Of a stretch of DNA of 64,000 bases, positions 1-9,581 are shown one piece after another. The stretch's first letter is position 1. Every line of letters starts with the position of its first letter. The notes beneath the pieces are model-generated. The model ran no database searches and had not been told where the DNA came from. It saw only the letters and a program-made list of their open reading frames with translations. Made by a program: the position numbers and the translations under genes. The stretch is from Levilactobacillus namurensis (GTDB taxonomy: Bacteria > Bacillota > Bacilli > Lactobacillales > Lactobacillaceae), in the NCBI RefSeq assembly GCF_032197885.1, contig NZ_CP134159.1:186001-250000 (forward strand), read 5' to 3'.

Positions 1-768
1 ATTATGGACTTCCAGTATCCGCACCAGGCGGCGACGGTCACCACGGCCTACCAGTCCGTATCCGAAGCGAAACGGCTCTTTGAGGACCCGGACAATGCGC
101 GTATCGGGGAGAGTCAACCCACTGAATTGGGCCGGCAACGGGGACGGCGGTTCGTCACCCACGACTTTGCCCGGCCGGATTTCTTGCAGACCGTGCGGGA
201 ACCGTTGCCGACCGAAATCGGGACGGCGACCCACTTGGTCCTTCAGCGGTTAGGCCTGACCCAAACGCCCACGGCGGAGCGGGTGCAGGCAGTGATCGAT
301 CGACTGGTCACGGACCAGGTCCTGACGGCGGCCGTTGCGGCTAAGATTCAGGTGGACACGGTATTACGGTTCTTCGCCAGCGACCTAGGGCAACAGCTCT
401 TAGCGGCGCCCGACCGGGTCCAGCGAGAAGTGCCGTTCTCGTTATTGATGCCGGCCAAGAGTCTGTTCCAAGACTTTCAGGAACAGGATTCGCAGGTCCT
501 GGTCCACGGGATCATCGACGGGTACCTGCAGACGGATCAGGGCATCATCCTCTTCGACTACAAGACCGACCACGTGAACCCCGACCGGTTAGATACCAGT
601 GTGGCGCGGTTAGTCAACAAGTATGGTGGGCAGATCAACCTTTACGCGACCGCCTTACACCAGATGACCGGCCATCCGGTCTTGGGTCAGTACCTGTATC
701 TCTTGTCGGTAGGCCAGTTAGTACCGGTTCCCCGGCGAGATCTGGACGACCCCTCAACGGCTGAATAA
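1..768 (+). CDS. addA: ATP-dependent helicase/nuclease subunit A, C-terminal part (AddA/RexA)
   Basis: This is the 3' end of a gene that begins before the window; the reading frame is open from base 1, so the ATG at 4 is probably internal. The protein carries the RecB-type nuclease motif of AddA: an Asp in GIIDGYLQ followed by the FDYKTD motif, about 75 residues before the end. AddA and AddB form the helicase-nuclease that processes double-strand breaks at Chi sites in Gram-positive bacteria. The stop is followed at once by a strong hairpin terminator, so addA is the last gene of its operon, as usual for addBA. The call rests on the nuclease motif and the C-terminal position. Confidence 0.88.
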   Translation: MMDFQYPHQAATVTTAYQSVSEAKRLFEDPDNARIGESQPTELGRQRGRRFVTHDFARPDFLQTVREPLPTEIGTATHLVLQRLGLTQTPTAERVQAVIDRLVTDQVLTAAVAAKIQVDTVLRFFASDLGQQLLAAPDRVQREVPFSLLMPAKSLFQDFQEQDSQVLVHGIIDGYLQTDQGIILFDYKTDHVNPDRLDTSVARLVNKYGGQINLYATALHQMTGHPVLGQYLYLLSVGQLVPVPRRDLDDPSTAE

Positions 769-783
769 GTTAACCTAAATCAA

Positions 784-823
784 AAAATCGGCGGCTAGTT
801 GTAAGCAACTAGTCGCCGATTTT
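784..823. terminator. Bidirectional rho-independent terminator
   Basis: An 18-bp stem (784-801 with 806-823, one G-T wobble) has a 4-nt loop and A and T runs on its two sides. It can end addA on the plus strand and the small gene 826-1017 on the minus strand. Confidence 0.9.
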
Positions 824-825
824 AA

Positions 826-1017
826 TTACGAATGAATCATGATTAAGGACGTTAGGATGGCAATCAGGACCACCATCACCGCCACCACACCGCCTAAGTA
901 TTTGGAGAAGTGGTGGTCGCGGTGGAGCAGGTAGCCCAGGATGCCCAGCAGAGCCACCAACGCGATGGTGGTTAGGATGATGAGCTTGATCTTGACGTCA
1001 AAGTCTGCAGAAATCAT
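826..1017 (-). CDS. Small two-helix membrane protein, unknown function
   Basis: A 63-aa protein with two predicted membrane spans (about residues 11-31 and 40-60), joined by a short polar His-rich turn (LLHRDHHFSK). A good ribosome binding site (GGAAGG) lies before the ATG. It ends at a shared terminator with addA and lies downstream of the thiolase gene on the same strand, 93 bp away, so it may be cotranscribed with it. I do not recognise a family. Confidence 0.6.
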   Translation of the reverse strand: MISADFDVKIKLIILTTIALVALLGILGYLLHRDHHFSKYLGGVVAVMVVLIAILTSLIMIHS

Positions 1018-1110
1018 GGCGGTAACTTCCTTCCGGGGATTTAGTCCCCATTATATCAGCCTTTGGTGACGGACGGAACTGGAATGGTGGTGTCCGTTCG
1101 GCAGGTAGCA

Positions 1111-2280
1111 CTACCGCATCTCAAGCGTGAGGGCCATCCCCATACCGCCACCGATACACATCGCGGCCAATCCCCGGTGTTGGCCGGTTCGGCGCAGTTC
1201 GTGCAGTAGGGTGACCACGATGCGGGTTCCGGAAGCACCTAGGGGGTGTCCCAGGGCGATGGCGCCCCCGTTAACGTTGACCTTATCCGCGGGAAGCTGG
1301 AGGTCCCGCGTTACGGCGACGGATTGGGCTGCGAAGGCTTCGTTCAGCTCGAAACGGTCGATATCCGAGACGGCGAGCTGTTGTTTCTGGAGAACTTGGG
1401 CGATGGCTTCCTTGGGCGCGTAGCCCATGAGGGCGGGATCGATGCCGACTTCTTGAAAGCCGGTCAGGGTGGCCAGGTATGGCAGGTGAGCCGCTTCGGC
1501 CGCTGACTTGCGCATCAAGACCATGGCTGCCGCCCCGTCGTTGAGTCCGGCGGAATTTCCGGCGGTCACGGTACCGTCGGGTTTGAAGGCCGACGGTAAG
1601 GCGGCGAGCTTGGCTAACGAAGTGGTCGGCCGCACGCCTTCATCGCGGCTGACCAGGGTGTCGCCCACGGGGACGGGGATGATTTCGTCAGCGAAACGGT
1701 GCTCGACTTGGGCCACTGCGGCCTTTTGTTGGGAGGCCAGGGCGAACGCATCCTGTTCTTCGCGGGTGACGTGGTAGGTGGTGGCGACGTTTTCCGCCGT
1801 GATGCCCATGGGATAGCCGTGGAAGGCGTCCGTGAGCCCATCGCGACTGAGCCCGTCGACCAGTTGAATATCGCCGAATTTGTGCCCGAAACGGGTGTGG
1901 GGACTCAGGTAGGGCGCTTGGCTCATGCTTTCAGCCCCCCCGACCAGGACCGCGTCGGCGTCGCCCATCAAGATGGCGCTTTGGCCCAACCGGATGGCCT
2001 TGAGACTGGACCCACAGACCTGGTTGACCGTCATGGCGGTGCTGGAGACGGGCAGACCGGCGTTTAATTCGACTTGGCGGGCGACGTTTTGCCCCAGACC
2101 GGCTTGAACCACCGTGCCGAAAATGGTTTGTTGAATCTGGTCAGCGGCTAACCCGCTGCGTTGGATGGCCGCCTTGGCGGCAAGCGTGCCCAGTTGAACG
2201 GCAGAGACGCTTTGTAAGGCGCGCCCCAGCTTCCCGATGGGAGTGCGGACAGCGCTTAAAATAACAACTTCATCGACCAA
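1111..2280 (-). CDS. Acetyl-CoA C-acetyltransferase (thiolase)
   Basis: 389 aa, full length for a biosynthetic thiolase. The acyl-accepting Cys89 lies in [11 protein letters not shown], the catalytic His345 in [12 protein letters not shown] and the second Cys375 in [10 protein letters not shown]. The enzyme condenses two acetyl-CoA to acetoacetyl-CoA; in lactobacilli this normally feeds the mevalonate pathway for isoprenoids. The start is TTG at 2280, chosen because AAGGAG lies 9 bases upstream and the protein then begins [15 protein letters not shown] as in other thiolases. No HMG-CoA synthase or reductase gene is adjacent here. Confidence 0.93.
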   Translation of the reverse strand: MVDEVVILSAVRTPIGKLGRALQSVSAVQLGTLAAKAAIQRSGLAADQIQQTIFGTVVQAGLGQNVARQVELNAGLPVSSTAMTVNQVCGSSLKAIRLGQSAILMGDADAVLVGGAESMSQAPYLSPHTRFGHKFGDIQLVDGLSRDGLTDAFHGYPMGITAENVATTYHVTREEQDAFALASQQKAAVAQVEHRFADEIIPVPVGDTLVSRDEGVRPTTSLAKLAALPSAFKPDGTVTAGNSAGLNDGAAAMVLMRKSAAEAAHLPYLATLTGFQEVGIDPALMGYAPKEAIAQVLQKQQLAVSDIDRFELNEAFAAQSVAVTRDLQLPADKVNVNGGAIALGHPLGASGTRIVVTLLHELRRTGQHRGLAAMCIGGGMGMALTLEMR

Positions 2281-2506
2281 TTGCGATTTCTCCTTTTCCG
2301 AAAAGTATCCGAACCTCTAATATAACCGAATTTATCGGCTTTGTCTTGGAAAACGCTGACCACTAACGGAAAACTTGGGCAGACCTTAAGAAACGGCTGA
2401 ATTTTTAAAATGTTGGGAAGTCGCTTATAATGGAAGTATATTGCGATGCCGGCCGCTTGAATGGGACTAGGCGCCGCACGACTTTATGGATAAGGGGAAA
2501 TTTAGG

Positions 2507-3463
2507 ATGACACAAACTGACGCAACATGGACCCCCTGGACGCCGGCAACTTTCTTGACGCCGACGCGCTTGGGACGGTTATCGAAAAATCAACAGGCAC
2601 ACGCAGAAACCATCATCACCGATTTTAACGATGCCTACCAGCAAGTCGCCGCGACCGACCAGACTTGGACGTTCACGGGCTTGAAAGCAGCGTTGACGGC
2701 GTTGCCGATGTTGGTCGATCGTCCGCATAACTATTTCGTCGCGGTGGTCCCGGTCCTTAGCGCCTACGTACAGGCTCAGGTGCCGGCAGAAGACTGGCCG
2801 GCGCTCCAGGCCGAACTAGTGGCGGCGCGGCCACAGTTGGTCGAGAAGCACACCACGCAAAAGGTCAATCAGGAACAACGGGCCTACGAGGACGTGGTGG
2901 CCCAGGTCGAAGGCTGGGTCCAAGCCATGGCGGCCCAACCGCAGGTGCAGAACCTGAGTGCGGCTAACCAGCGGGCCTTTGGCGTGATCGTCCACGTGAC
3001 GGCGGAATTACTGCTCACGGGCCGGCACTTACAACCGGCCGAGTGGGATGCGAAGGCGTTGGCGTCCGTGATGTTTGGCCCCTTTACCCATTTATTGGAT
3101 AAAGACCAACGGGAACCACACCTGTACCAGCTGATTCCGTTCGCGTTGACCACGCTGTTCACCTACCTGAAGGACCAGCTCAAGTATGCTGGGGAATTAC
3201 AGGATTGGGTTCGGACGCACCACACGGCGTTGACCACCATGTACGATCCAGAAATGGAGACCTTCTTCGAGGAACTGACTACGGCCATGCAACGGGCAGA
3301 AATTGATACCCAAGACCACACGGCGGTCGACCAGTTCACCAAGGCCTACTTACGGGAGCATCCGGAACGGGGACAGAAGTTGTTCGCCACGGACCAACAG
3401 CTCAAGGCTGTGGGCAAACGGCGGGGCAGCCGTCCCGCTTTCCGGCGTAAACGTCGCCGGTAA
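2507..3463 (+). CDS. Unknown 318-aa cytoplasmic protein with basic C-terminal tail
   Basis: The ATG at 2507 is preferred over the one at 2486 because AAGGGG (2492-2497) sits 9 bases before it. The protein is soluble, rich in Gln, Ala and Thr, predicted helical, and ends in a strongly basic tail (KRRGSRPAFRRKRRR) that could bind nucleic acid or acidic surfaces. A TATAAT -10 box lies at 2426-2431. The gene stands alone with its own terminator. I do not recognise the family. Confidence 0.7.
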   Translation: MTQTDATWTPWTPATFLTPTRLGRLSKNQQAHAETIITDFNDAYQQVAATDQTWTFTGLKAALTALPMLVDRPHNYFVAVVPVLSAYVQAQVPAEDWPALQAELVAARPQLVEKHTTQKVNQEQRAYEDVVAQVEGWVQAMAAQPQVQNLSAANQRAFGVIVHVTAELLLTGRHLQPAEWDAKALASVMFGPFTHLLDKDQREPHLYQLIPFALTTLFTYLKDQLKYAGELQDWVRTHHTALTTMYDPEMETFFEELTTAMQRAEIDTQDHTAVDQFTKAYLREHPERGQKLFATDQQLKAVGKRRGSRPAFRRKRRR

Positions 3464-3485
3464 TGAGATGATGACTTGAGATGAG

Positions 3486-3519
3486 AAGCTCGGAACTGTT
3501 ACTTGTTCCGGGCTTTTTT
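3486..3519 (+). terminator. Rho-independent terminator
   Basis: An 11-bp stem (AAGCTCGGAAC with GTTCCGGGCTT, one wobble) is followed by a T run. It ends the gene at 2507-3463. Confidence 0.88.
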
Positions 3520-3586
3520 GTTCTGCATATTTAGTGATTTTCTAGGAAAAAAACTGAATATGTGAAGAAATAAGCATTTGCGATTG

Positions 3587-3602
3587 ATGAAACATGTTTC
3601 AT
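3587..3602. promoter_or_regulatory. 16-bp perfect palindrome, candidate operator of the agmatine regulator
   Basis: ATGAAACATGTTTCAT is a perfect palindrome 142 bp before ptcA. A 14/16 match lies upstream of the second antiporter gene at 11968-11983. RpiR/MurR-family regulators usually bind such inverted repeats, and one is encoded at the end of this cluster. The assignment to that regulator is inference. Confidence 0.6.
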
Positions 3603-3647
3603 GATTTGAAACGATTATCAGGCTGGATCAGCTGATGACAGTAGTCT

Positions 3648-3685
3648 TGAAAACGCTTCCCAATCCAGCAATCGTCCGCTATGAT
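3648..3685 (+). promoter_or_regulatory. Promoter of the agmatine operon with overlapping cre-like site
   Basis: TGAAAACGCTTCCC (3648-3661) resembles the CcpA catabolite-response element. A TATGAT -10 box lies at 3680-3685, and a weak -35 (TTCCCA, 3657-3662) at 17-bp spacing falls inside the cre-like site. Binding there would block RNA polymerase, which would give carbon catabolite repression of agmatine use. Confidence 0.6.
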
Positions 3686-3743
3686 AAGTCATGTAATCAA
3701 GGGAAACCAAATGAATAAATAAAAAGATAAGGGAGTTTTTGAC

Positions 3744-4778
3744 ATGACTAAACGCGATTTTATCGACACGAATACTTACACGAAAGACGAAATTCAATAC
3801 ATGATTGAATTGGGAATTAAGATTAAGGAATCCATCAAAAATGGGTATTACCCACCATTGTTGAAGAACAAGACCTTAGGGATGATTTTTGAACAATCCT
3901 CAACGCGGACGCGGACTTCTGCCGAAGCGGCCATGACAGAATTAGGTGGTCACGCGCAATACTTAGCACCAGGTCAAATCCAATTAGGTGGTCACGAAAC
4001 GATTGAAGACACTTCCCACGTTTTAGGCCGTATCTTGGATATCATCGGTGCCCGGGTTGAGCGGCACAAGACCGTTGCTGAAGTTGGAAAGTTTGCCAAG
4101 GTTCCCGTGGTTAACTTTATGAGTGATTACAACCACCCAACGCAAGAACTTGGAGACATCATCACCATGACGGAACACCTACCTAAGGGTAAGAAGTTGA
4201 GTGATTGCAAGATCGTCTTCGTCGGCGATGCGACTCAAGTTTGTGTATCAACGATGTTTATGGCAACTAAGATGGGCATGGACTTCGTTCAATACGGACC
4301 TAAAGGCTTCCAGATCAAGCCAGAAACGCTGGCCATTGGTCAAAAGAACGCCGAAGTTTCAGGTGGGTCTGTCACGATTACGGAAGATGCCGATGAAGCG
4401 ATGAAGGATGCGGACTTTATCTACACCGATGTTTGGTACGGTTTGTACGAATCTGAATTGCCAAAGGACGAACGGATGAAGATCTTCTACCCTAAGTACC
4501 AAGTTAACGCTGAATTAGTTGCGAAGGCTTCTGACCATGTGAAGTTCATGCACTGCTTGCCAGCTACTCGGGGCGAAGAAGTAACGGATGAAGTCTTAGA
4601 CTCCGATTACTCTATTGTCTGGGACGAAGCCGAAAACCGTAAGACGGCGATGCGGGCAATCTTCGTATACCTCTTGAACCCAGATTTGAAGTACGCTTCT
4701 GAAGACGTTGCTAAGAAGTACGACGCAGAATTTGAATTAATGCTACGGAATGCCGTTGATGAACGGAATGACCAGTAG
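3744..4778 (+). CDS. ptcA: Putrescine carbamoyltransferase
   Basis: 344 aa. Carbamoyl-phosphate binding motif STRTRTSAE near residue 54, HPTQELGD near 132 and the HCLP motif near 271 mark a trans-carbamoylase. The C-terminal part has the YGLYESELP...FYPKYQVN segment typical of putrescine rather than ornithine carbamoyltransferases, and the neighbours confirm the substrate. It phosphorolyses N-carbamoylputrescine to putrescine and carbamoyl phosphate, the second step of agmatine catabolism. GGGAG precedes the ATG. It is the first gene of the agmatine operon. Confidence 0.93.
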   Translation: MTKRDFIDTNTYTKDEIQYMIELGIKIKESIKNGYYPPLLKNKTLGMIFEQSSTRTRTSAEAAMTELGGHAQYLAPGQIQLGGHETIEDTSHVLGRILDIIGARVERHKTVAEVGKFAKVPVVNFMSDYNHPTQELGDIITMTEHLPKGKKLSDCKIVFVGDATQVCVSTMFMATKMGMDFVQYGPKGFQIKPETLAIGQKNAEVSGGSVTITEDADEAMKDADFIYTDVWYGLYESELPKDERMKIFYPKYQVNAELVAKASDHVKFMHCLPATRGEEVTDEVLDSDYSIVWDEAENRKTAMRAIFVYLLNPDLKYASEDVAKKYDAEFELMLRNAVDERNDQ

Positions 4779-4790
4779 ACTTGACGATTA

Positions 4791-4824
4791 GAACGGCTGT
4801 TCAGTAATGACTGAAGAGCCGTTC
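4791..4824 (+). other. Intercistronic hairpin without T run
   Basis: A 14-bp stem with one mismatch (4791-4804 with 4811-4824) and a 6-nt loop stands between ptcA and the antiporter gene. No T run follows, so it looks like an mRNA stabiliser or processing/attenuation element rather than a full terminator. Confidence 0.55.
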
Positions 4825-4843
4825 ATGTTAGGGGGTTAGTCTC

Positions 4844-6235
4844 TTGGAGACGAATAAAAAGAAGTTCAGACTTTTCGATGCCGTATTGATGTCCGTTGTG
4901 GTCATCATGGTGGTCGAATCCGTGGCGCCGGCTGCGGCGATTGGGCCGTCGCAATTCTTCTGGTGGATTTTCTTACTGATTCTATTTTTCATCCCGTACG
5001 GATTAATATCGTCTGAGCTAGGAACTGCGTATACTGGTGATGGTGGTCTGTATGATTGGGTTCGCAAGGCATTCGGGCCCCGTTGGGGGGGCCGGTTGGC
5101 CTGGCTCTACTGGATCAACTATCCGTTATGGATGGCAAGTTTAGCGGTCCTGTTCGTTCAAGTGGGTGCGCAAATCTTCCAGTTAAAGATCAACACCTTT
5201 TGGTCGATTGTCATTCAGCTACTCTTTGTATGGGTCGTTGTGTTAGTTGGTAATAAGCCAGTTTCGGAAAGTAAATGGATCATGAACTTGGCAGCGTTCG
5301 CGAAAATCGTTACCATTCTCGCTCTAGGTGGTTTGGGAATCTATGTTGCCATGACAAAAGGGATTGCGAATAACTTTACCCTGCACACCATGATGCCCCA
5401 GATGAATCTGTCTGGGTTAACGAATTTATCGGTCATTATCTTTAACTTCTTAGGGTTTGAAGTTGTGGCGACGATGGCTGATGATATGGATAATCCTAAG
5501 GAACAAATCCCACAAGCCATTATCTATGGTGGTATTCTGATTGCGGTCTTCTACTTGGTTGCCGCCTTTGGAATGGGCGTTGCTATTCCAACGGATAAAT
5601 TATCGGCTTCTAGCGGCTTGATTGATAGTTTTATTCTACTGATCGGTAAGCTCAATTGGTTTGTTGTCCTGATTGGAATTTTCTTCCTGTACATCTTAAT
5701 TTCGGAAATGATTTCTTGGGCCTTGGGTGTGAACTACGTGGCGGATTACGCTGGTAAGGATCACACATTGCCGAGCGTTTTCGCTAAGGAAGATGCCAAG
5801 GGGATGCCCGTAGGAACGGGTTACTTGAACGGTATTATTGCATCAATCTTAGTGATTGCGGCACCGTTTATTCCTAACCAAGATATTTTCTGGGCCTTCT
5901 TCTCCTTGAACGTGGTTGCGTTGCTCTTGTCTTACACCATGCTATTCCCGGCATTCTGGAAGCTGCGCAAGGACGACCCCGATACGCCACGACCTTTTAA
6001 GGTTCCTGGTGGTAAGACTATGATCAATCTGATGACCTGGGTTCCCGAAGTTCTATTGATTTTGACGGTTATTTTCAGTATCTTCCCCATGAATTCATCT
6101 GCAGCTGAAGTTTCGGCGAAGGTTCCCGTTCTCATCGGGACAATCATTACGTTAGTGGTTGGTGAAATCGTGGTTCGGTACGCTGAAAAGCACCATTCAG
6201 AACCTGTAAAGACCACGTCAGTCCATCAAAATTAG
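4844..6235 (+). CDS. aguD: Agmatine/putrescine antiporter (APC superfamily)
   Basis: 463 aa with about 12 hydrophobic spans, amino acid-polyamine-organocation type. It starts at TTG (4844), 8 bases after GGGGG. The N-terminal span SVVVIMVVESVAPAAAIGPS and the SSGLIDSFI region fit glutamate/GABA- and agmatine/putrescine-type exchangers. It imports agmatine in exchange for putrescine, so metabolism plus exchange help generate ATP and raise pH. The product call rests largely on its place between ptcA and aguA. A close paralogue with a nonsense codon lies at 10442-11866. Confidence 0.88.
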   Translation: METNKKKFRLFDAVLMSVVVIMVVESVAPAAAIGPSQFFWWIFLLILFFIPYGLISSELGTAYTGDGGLYDWVRKAFGPRWGGRLAWLYWINYPLWMASLAVLFVQVGAQIFQLKINTFWSIVIQLLFVWVVVLVGNKPVSESKWIMNLAAFAKIVTILALGGLGIYVAMTKGIANNFTLHTMMPQMNLSGLTNLSVIIFNFLGFEVVATMADDMDNPKEQIPQAIIYGGILIAVFYLVAAFGMGVAIPTDKLSASSGLIDSFILLIGKLNWFVVLIGIFFLYILISEMISWALGVNYVADYAGKDHTLPSVFAKEDAKGMPVGTGYLNGIIASILVIAAPFIPNQDIFWAFFSLNVVALLLSYTMLFPAFWKLRKDDPDTPRPFKVPGGKTMINLMTWVPEVLLILTVIFSIFPMNSSAAEVSAKVPVLIGTIITLVVGEIVVRYAEKHHSEPVKTTSVHQN

Positions 6236-6276
6236 GCACTTATTAAATCTAAAAAAATAAAGAAGGAGCAATAGTC

Positions 6277-7371
6277 ATGAAAACTTTAGACAGTACCCCT
6301 AAACAAGACGGTTACCGGATGCCCGGTGAATTTGAACCTCACAAGGGTGTTTACATCCTATGGCCACAACGTCCCGACAATTGGCGGAACGGTGGTAAGC
6401 CAGCTCAAAAGACGTTTGTTGAAGTTGCTAAAGCAATTTCTGAATTTGAGCACGTTACGGTCGGCGTCAATGATGATCAATACGCTAACGCTCGGACCAT
6501 GTTGCCTGATAACGTTGAAGTCGTTGAAATGTCAAACGATGATTCTTGGATTCGTGACTGCGGTGCTACCTTTGTGGTCAATGATAAGGGTGGCATGCGC
6601 GGTGTTGACTGGACCTTTAACTCATGGGGTGGCCTGGTAGATGGGCTCTACTTCCCATGGGACAAGGACGACCGCGTCGCCCAGAAGATGACGGAAATGG
6701 AACACGTTGACCGTTACCGGTTGGATGACTTCGTCTTAGAAGGTGGCTCCATTCACGTTGATGGTGAAGGAACGCTGATTGCCACTGAGGAATGCCTGCT
6801 CTCTAAAGGCCGGAATCCACAATTATCTAAGGCTCAGATTGAAGAAGTCTTGAAGGAACATTTGAACCTAGAAAAGATTATTTGGTTGAAGAAGGGAATT
6901 TACCTCGACGAAACCAATGGTCACGTGGACAACATTGCCAACTTCGTTAAGCCAGGTGAAATTGCCTTGGCTTGGACGGATGACCAGAATGATCCACAGT
7001 ACGCCATCTCTAAGGAAAACCTGGAGATTTTGGAAAATGCAACTGACGCTAAAGGACGTAAGATTAAGGTCGACAAACTTTACCTGCCAAAGCCGATTAC
7101 CATTACCAAGGAAGAAAGTGAAGGCGTTGACGCTGTTGACGGGACGCTACCACGGACTGAGGGTGAACGTTTAGCTGCCAGCTACGTCAACTACTACACG
7201 GCCAATGGTGGAATCGTCTTCCCACTGTTTAACGATCCGGCTGACGAAAAAGCTAAGGAAACGTTACAAGCACTGTACCCTGACCGTAAAGTTGTCGGTG
7301 TACCGGCGCGTGAAGTCTTGTTAGGTGGCGGGAACATCCACTGCATTACCCAACAGGTACCACAAGCTTAA
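6277..7371 (+). CDS. aguA: Agmatine deiminase, active copy
   Basis: 364 aa, usual length. It hydrolyses agmatine to N-carbamoylputrescine and ammonia. All expected residues of the guanidine-modifying fold are visible: Asp94 in WIRDCG, Glu155 in VLEGGS, His216 and Asp218 in NGHVDN, and the nucleophile Cys356 in [11 protein letters not shown] near the end. GAAGGAG precedes the ATG. It sits between the antiporter and carbamate kinase genes. A paralogue with broken active-site positions lies two genes downstream. Confidence 0.95.
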   Translation: MKTLDSTPKQDGYRMPGEFEPHKGVYILWPQRPDNWRNGGKPAQKTFVEVAKAISEFEHVTVGVNDDQYANARTMLPDNVEVVEMSNDDSWIRDCGATFVVNDKGGMRGVDWTFNSWGGLVDGLYFPWDKDDRVAQKMTEMEHVDRYRLDDFVLEGGSIHVDGEGTLIATEECLLSKGRNPQLSKAQIEEVLKEHLNLEKIIWLKKGIYLDETNGHVDNIANFVKPGEIALAWTDDQNDPQYAISKENLEILENATDAKGRKIKVDKLYLPKPITITKEESEGVDAVDGTLPRTEGERLAASYVNYYTANGGIVFPLFNDPADEKAKETLQALYPDRKVVGVPAREVLLGGGNIHCITQQVPQA

Positions 7372-7390
7372 GCGGAATCGAAATTCCCGA

Positions 7391-7423
7391 GAAGATCAGG
7401 TGCAAGCCTGGTCTTTTCCTTTA
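7391..7423 (+). terminator. Weak intra-operon terminator-like hairpin
   Basis: GAAGATCAGG pairs with CCTGGTCTTTTC around a 6-nt loop, followed by an interrupted T-rich stretch. It could reduce readthrough from aguA into the kinase and aguA2 genes. Confidence 0.5.
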
Positions 7424-7466
7424 GACCCATGGTCCATAATCAATTATAGAATTTGGAGTGAAGAAG

Positions 7467-8411
7467 ATGTCTCGTAAAATTGTTGTTGCTTTAGGTGGAA
7501 ACGCCATTTTATCGGATGATGCTTCGGCAGCTGCGCAACAGGAAGCGTTGAAAGCGACTGCTAAGCAACTCGTCAAGTTTGTTCAACAGGGAGACCAGTT
7601 GGTGGTTTCTCACGGTAATGGTCCTCAAGTAGGTAACTTATTACTGCAACAGGCGGCTGGAAGTACGCCAAAGAATCCGGCAATGCCGTTGGATACTGCC
7701 GTGGCAATGACTCAAGGCAGTATGGGGTACTGGCTGGAGAATGCGTTGGGAACAGCCTTAGCCGATGCAGGTATCCAGCAAGACGTTGCAACGGTCGTGA
7801 CACAGGTCTTGGTCGATGCAGATGATCCGGCCTTTAAGAATCCTAGCAAGCCAATCGGGCCCTTCTATACGGCTGATGAAGTGGCAGTAGAACGTCAGAA
7901 TCATCCCGGGTATACTTATGTAGAAGATGCTGGTCGAGGATACCGGCGGGTCGTTGCATCACCTAAGCCCACGGGAATTAAAGAGGCCAACGTCGTCAAC
8001 CAGTTGGTCGCGGCTAACGTCATTCCAGTTTCCGTTGGGGGTGGTGGCGTTCCTGTTGTTCAGGAGGGTCATCAATTAGTTGGTCGTGAAGCCGTAATTG
8101 ACAAGGACTTTGCGTCTGAGAAGTTGGCAGAATTAATCGGTGCCGATCTCTTAATTATTTTAACGGCGGTCGACCACGTTTTTGTTAACTTTAATCAACC
8201 AAACCAAAAGCAATTGGCACACGTCACAGTCGCTGAATTAAACGACTACATGGCTGACGGTCAATTTGCGAAGGGCAGTATGTTACCTAAGATTCAAGCA
8301 GCTATCGACTTTGTGCAGAATCATCCGGCAGGAAAAGCGGTCATTACTTCGTTAGATAACGTTGATCAATTCCTGAAGACCGGCGATGGAACGATCATTA
8401 GTCGAAATTAA
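7467..8411 (+). CDS. arcC: Carbamate kinase
   Basis: 314 aa from the ATG at 7467, which follows GGAG by 8 bases (an in-frame GTG at 7458 overlaps that site). The family N-terminus [12 protein letters not shown], the [12 protein letters not shown] motif and the internal [12 protein letters not shown] and [10 protein letters not shown] segments are all present. The enzyme transfers phosphate from carbamoyl phosphate to ADP, giving ATP, CO2 and ammonia: the energy-yielding last step of agmatine degradation. In this context the gene is also called aguC. Confidence 0.95.
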   Translation: MSRKIVVALGGNAILSDDASAAAQQEALKATAKQLVKFVQQGDQLVVSHGNGPQVGNLLLQQAAGSTPKNPAMPLDTAVAMTQGSMGYWLENALGTALADAGIQQDVATVVTQVLVDADDPAFKNPSKPIGPFYTADEVAVERQNHPGYTYVEDAGRGYRRVVASPKPTGIKEANVVNQLVAANVIPVSVGGGGVPVVQEGHQLVGREAVIDKDFASEKLAELIGADLLIILTAVDHVFVNFNQPNQKQLAHVTVAELNDYMADGQFAKGSMLPKIQAAIDFVQNHPAGKAVITSLDNVDQFLKTGDGTIISRN

Positions 8412-8453
8412 AAAGCGTCAGAACAGTGGCGCTAGGTAATGGAGTGAGAGAAA

Positions 8454-9581
8454 GTGAAACTATCAGGAACGCCCACACAAGATGGGTTTCGTTTACCGGC
8501 TGAATTCGAAGGCCAGTCGGCGAGCTATATGATTTGGCCGCAACGCCCGGACAATTGGCGGGACGGTGGAAAGCCGGCGCAACGTGCGTTTGCTCAGATT
8601 GCTGAATTGTTGGCACAAGTAGAACCGGTAACGATGCTGGTCAATCAAGATCAGTACGCCAATGCGAAGTCAATGTTGTCTGATAAAGTTCGGTTAGTCG
8701 AGATGAGTAGTAATGACGCCTGGATGAAAGACTATGGCCCCTTTTACGTAATTAATCAGCAAGGAGACTTACGAGCAGTTGATTTCCAGTTTAATGCTTG
8801 GGGTGGCCTGACTGATGGGCTTTACTTCCCGTGGGATTTAGATAATCAGATTGCCGTTAAAGTCGCGGACTTGAACCGAATGGACTACTACACAGTTGCC
8901 CAGACGGTACTCGAAGGATGTGCAATCCTAGTGGATGGTCAGGGCACGTTATTTGCGACCGAGGATGTGGTGTTATCGGAAGGCCGAAACGCTAATGGTG
9001 GTTTGACTAAGGCGGAAGCTGAACAATATTTCCATGATTATTTTGGGGTGACCAAAACAATCTGGCTCCCGCAAGGCTACTTCATGGATGAAACCGGTGG
9101 AGATATTGATAATCTGATTAACGTTGTGGCACCGGGAGAAGTGGTCTTAACCTGGACGGATGATCCCAACGATCCCCAACAGGCGATTAGTGAAGAGGCT
9201 TATCAGGTCTTGCGAGCAGCGACTGATGCCCAGGGACGCCACCTGAAGATTCATAAATTACCTATCCCCCAGATTCTCCGATTGAAACGGGAGGAAGCTA
9301 ACGGGGTCGATCGGATAAATGGTGACCAGCCACGGTTCTCCGGTCAGCGATTGACCGCCAGCTATGTCAACTATATTACGGCTAACCATGCGTTGCTGGT
9401 CCCAGAATTCAATGACCCTAACGACTTACCAGCCCAGAGGTTGTTAGCAAAGCTATACCCGGGATTTCGGATTATCGGGGTACCCAGTGAGGCTGTGCAC
9501 GAAGTCTTAACTGGTGGTGGCGGAATCCATACGATTGTGGATGGTGTTCCCAGCAGACAAAAATCAGGAGATGCCTCATGA
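8454..9581 (+). CDS. Agmatine deiminase-like protein lacking catalytic residues (AguA2)
   Basis: 375 aa, clearly homologous to the upstream AguA along its whole length (shared [37 protein letters not shown]). The nucleophile Cys is replaced by Thr360 (GGGGIHTIV) and the catalytic His by Asp217 (TGGDIDN); Arg before the substrate-binding Asp93 has become Lys92. Asp93, Glu154 and Asp219 remain. The frame is intact and has a good ribosome binding site (GGAG, 9 bases before GTG), so it is translated but should not deiminate agmatine by the usual chemistry. A sensing, scaffolding or different-substrate role is possible. It overlaps the regulator gene by 4 bp. Confidence 0.88.
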   Translation: MKLSGTPTQDGFRLPAEFEGQSASYMIWPQRPDNWRDGGKPAQRAFAQIAELLAQVEPVTMLVNQDQYANAKSMLSDKVRLVEMSSNDAWMKDYGPFYVINQQGDLRAVDFQFNAWGGLTDGLYFPWDLDNQIAVKVADLNRMDYYTVAQTVLEGCAILVDGQGTLFATEDVVLSEGRNANGGLTKAEAEQYFHDYFGVTKTIWLPQGYFMDETGGDIDNLINVVAPGEVVLTWTDDPNDPQQAISEEAYQVLRAATDAQGRHLKIHKLPIPQILRLKREEANGVDRINGDQPRFSGQRLTASYVNYITANHALLVPEFNDPNDLPAQRLLAKLYPGFRIIGVPSEAVHEVLTGGGGIHTIVDGVPSRQKSGDAS

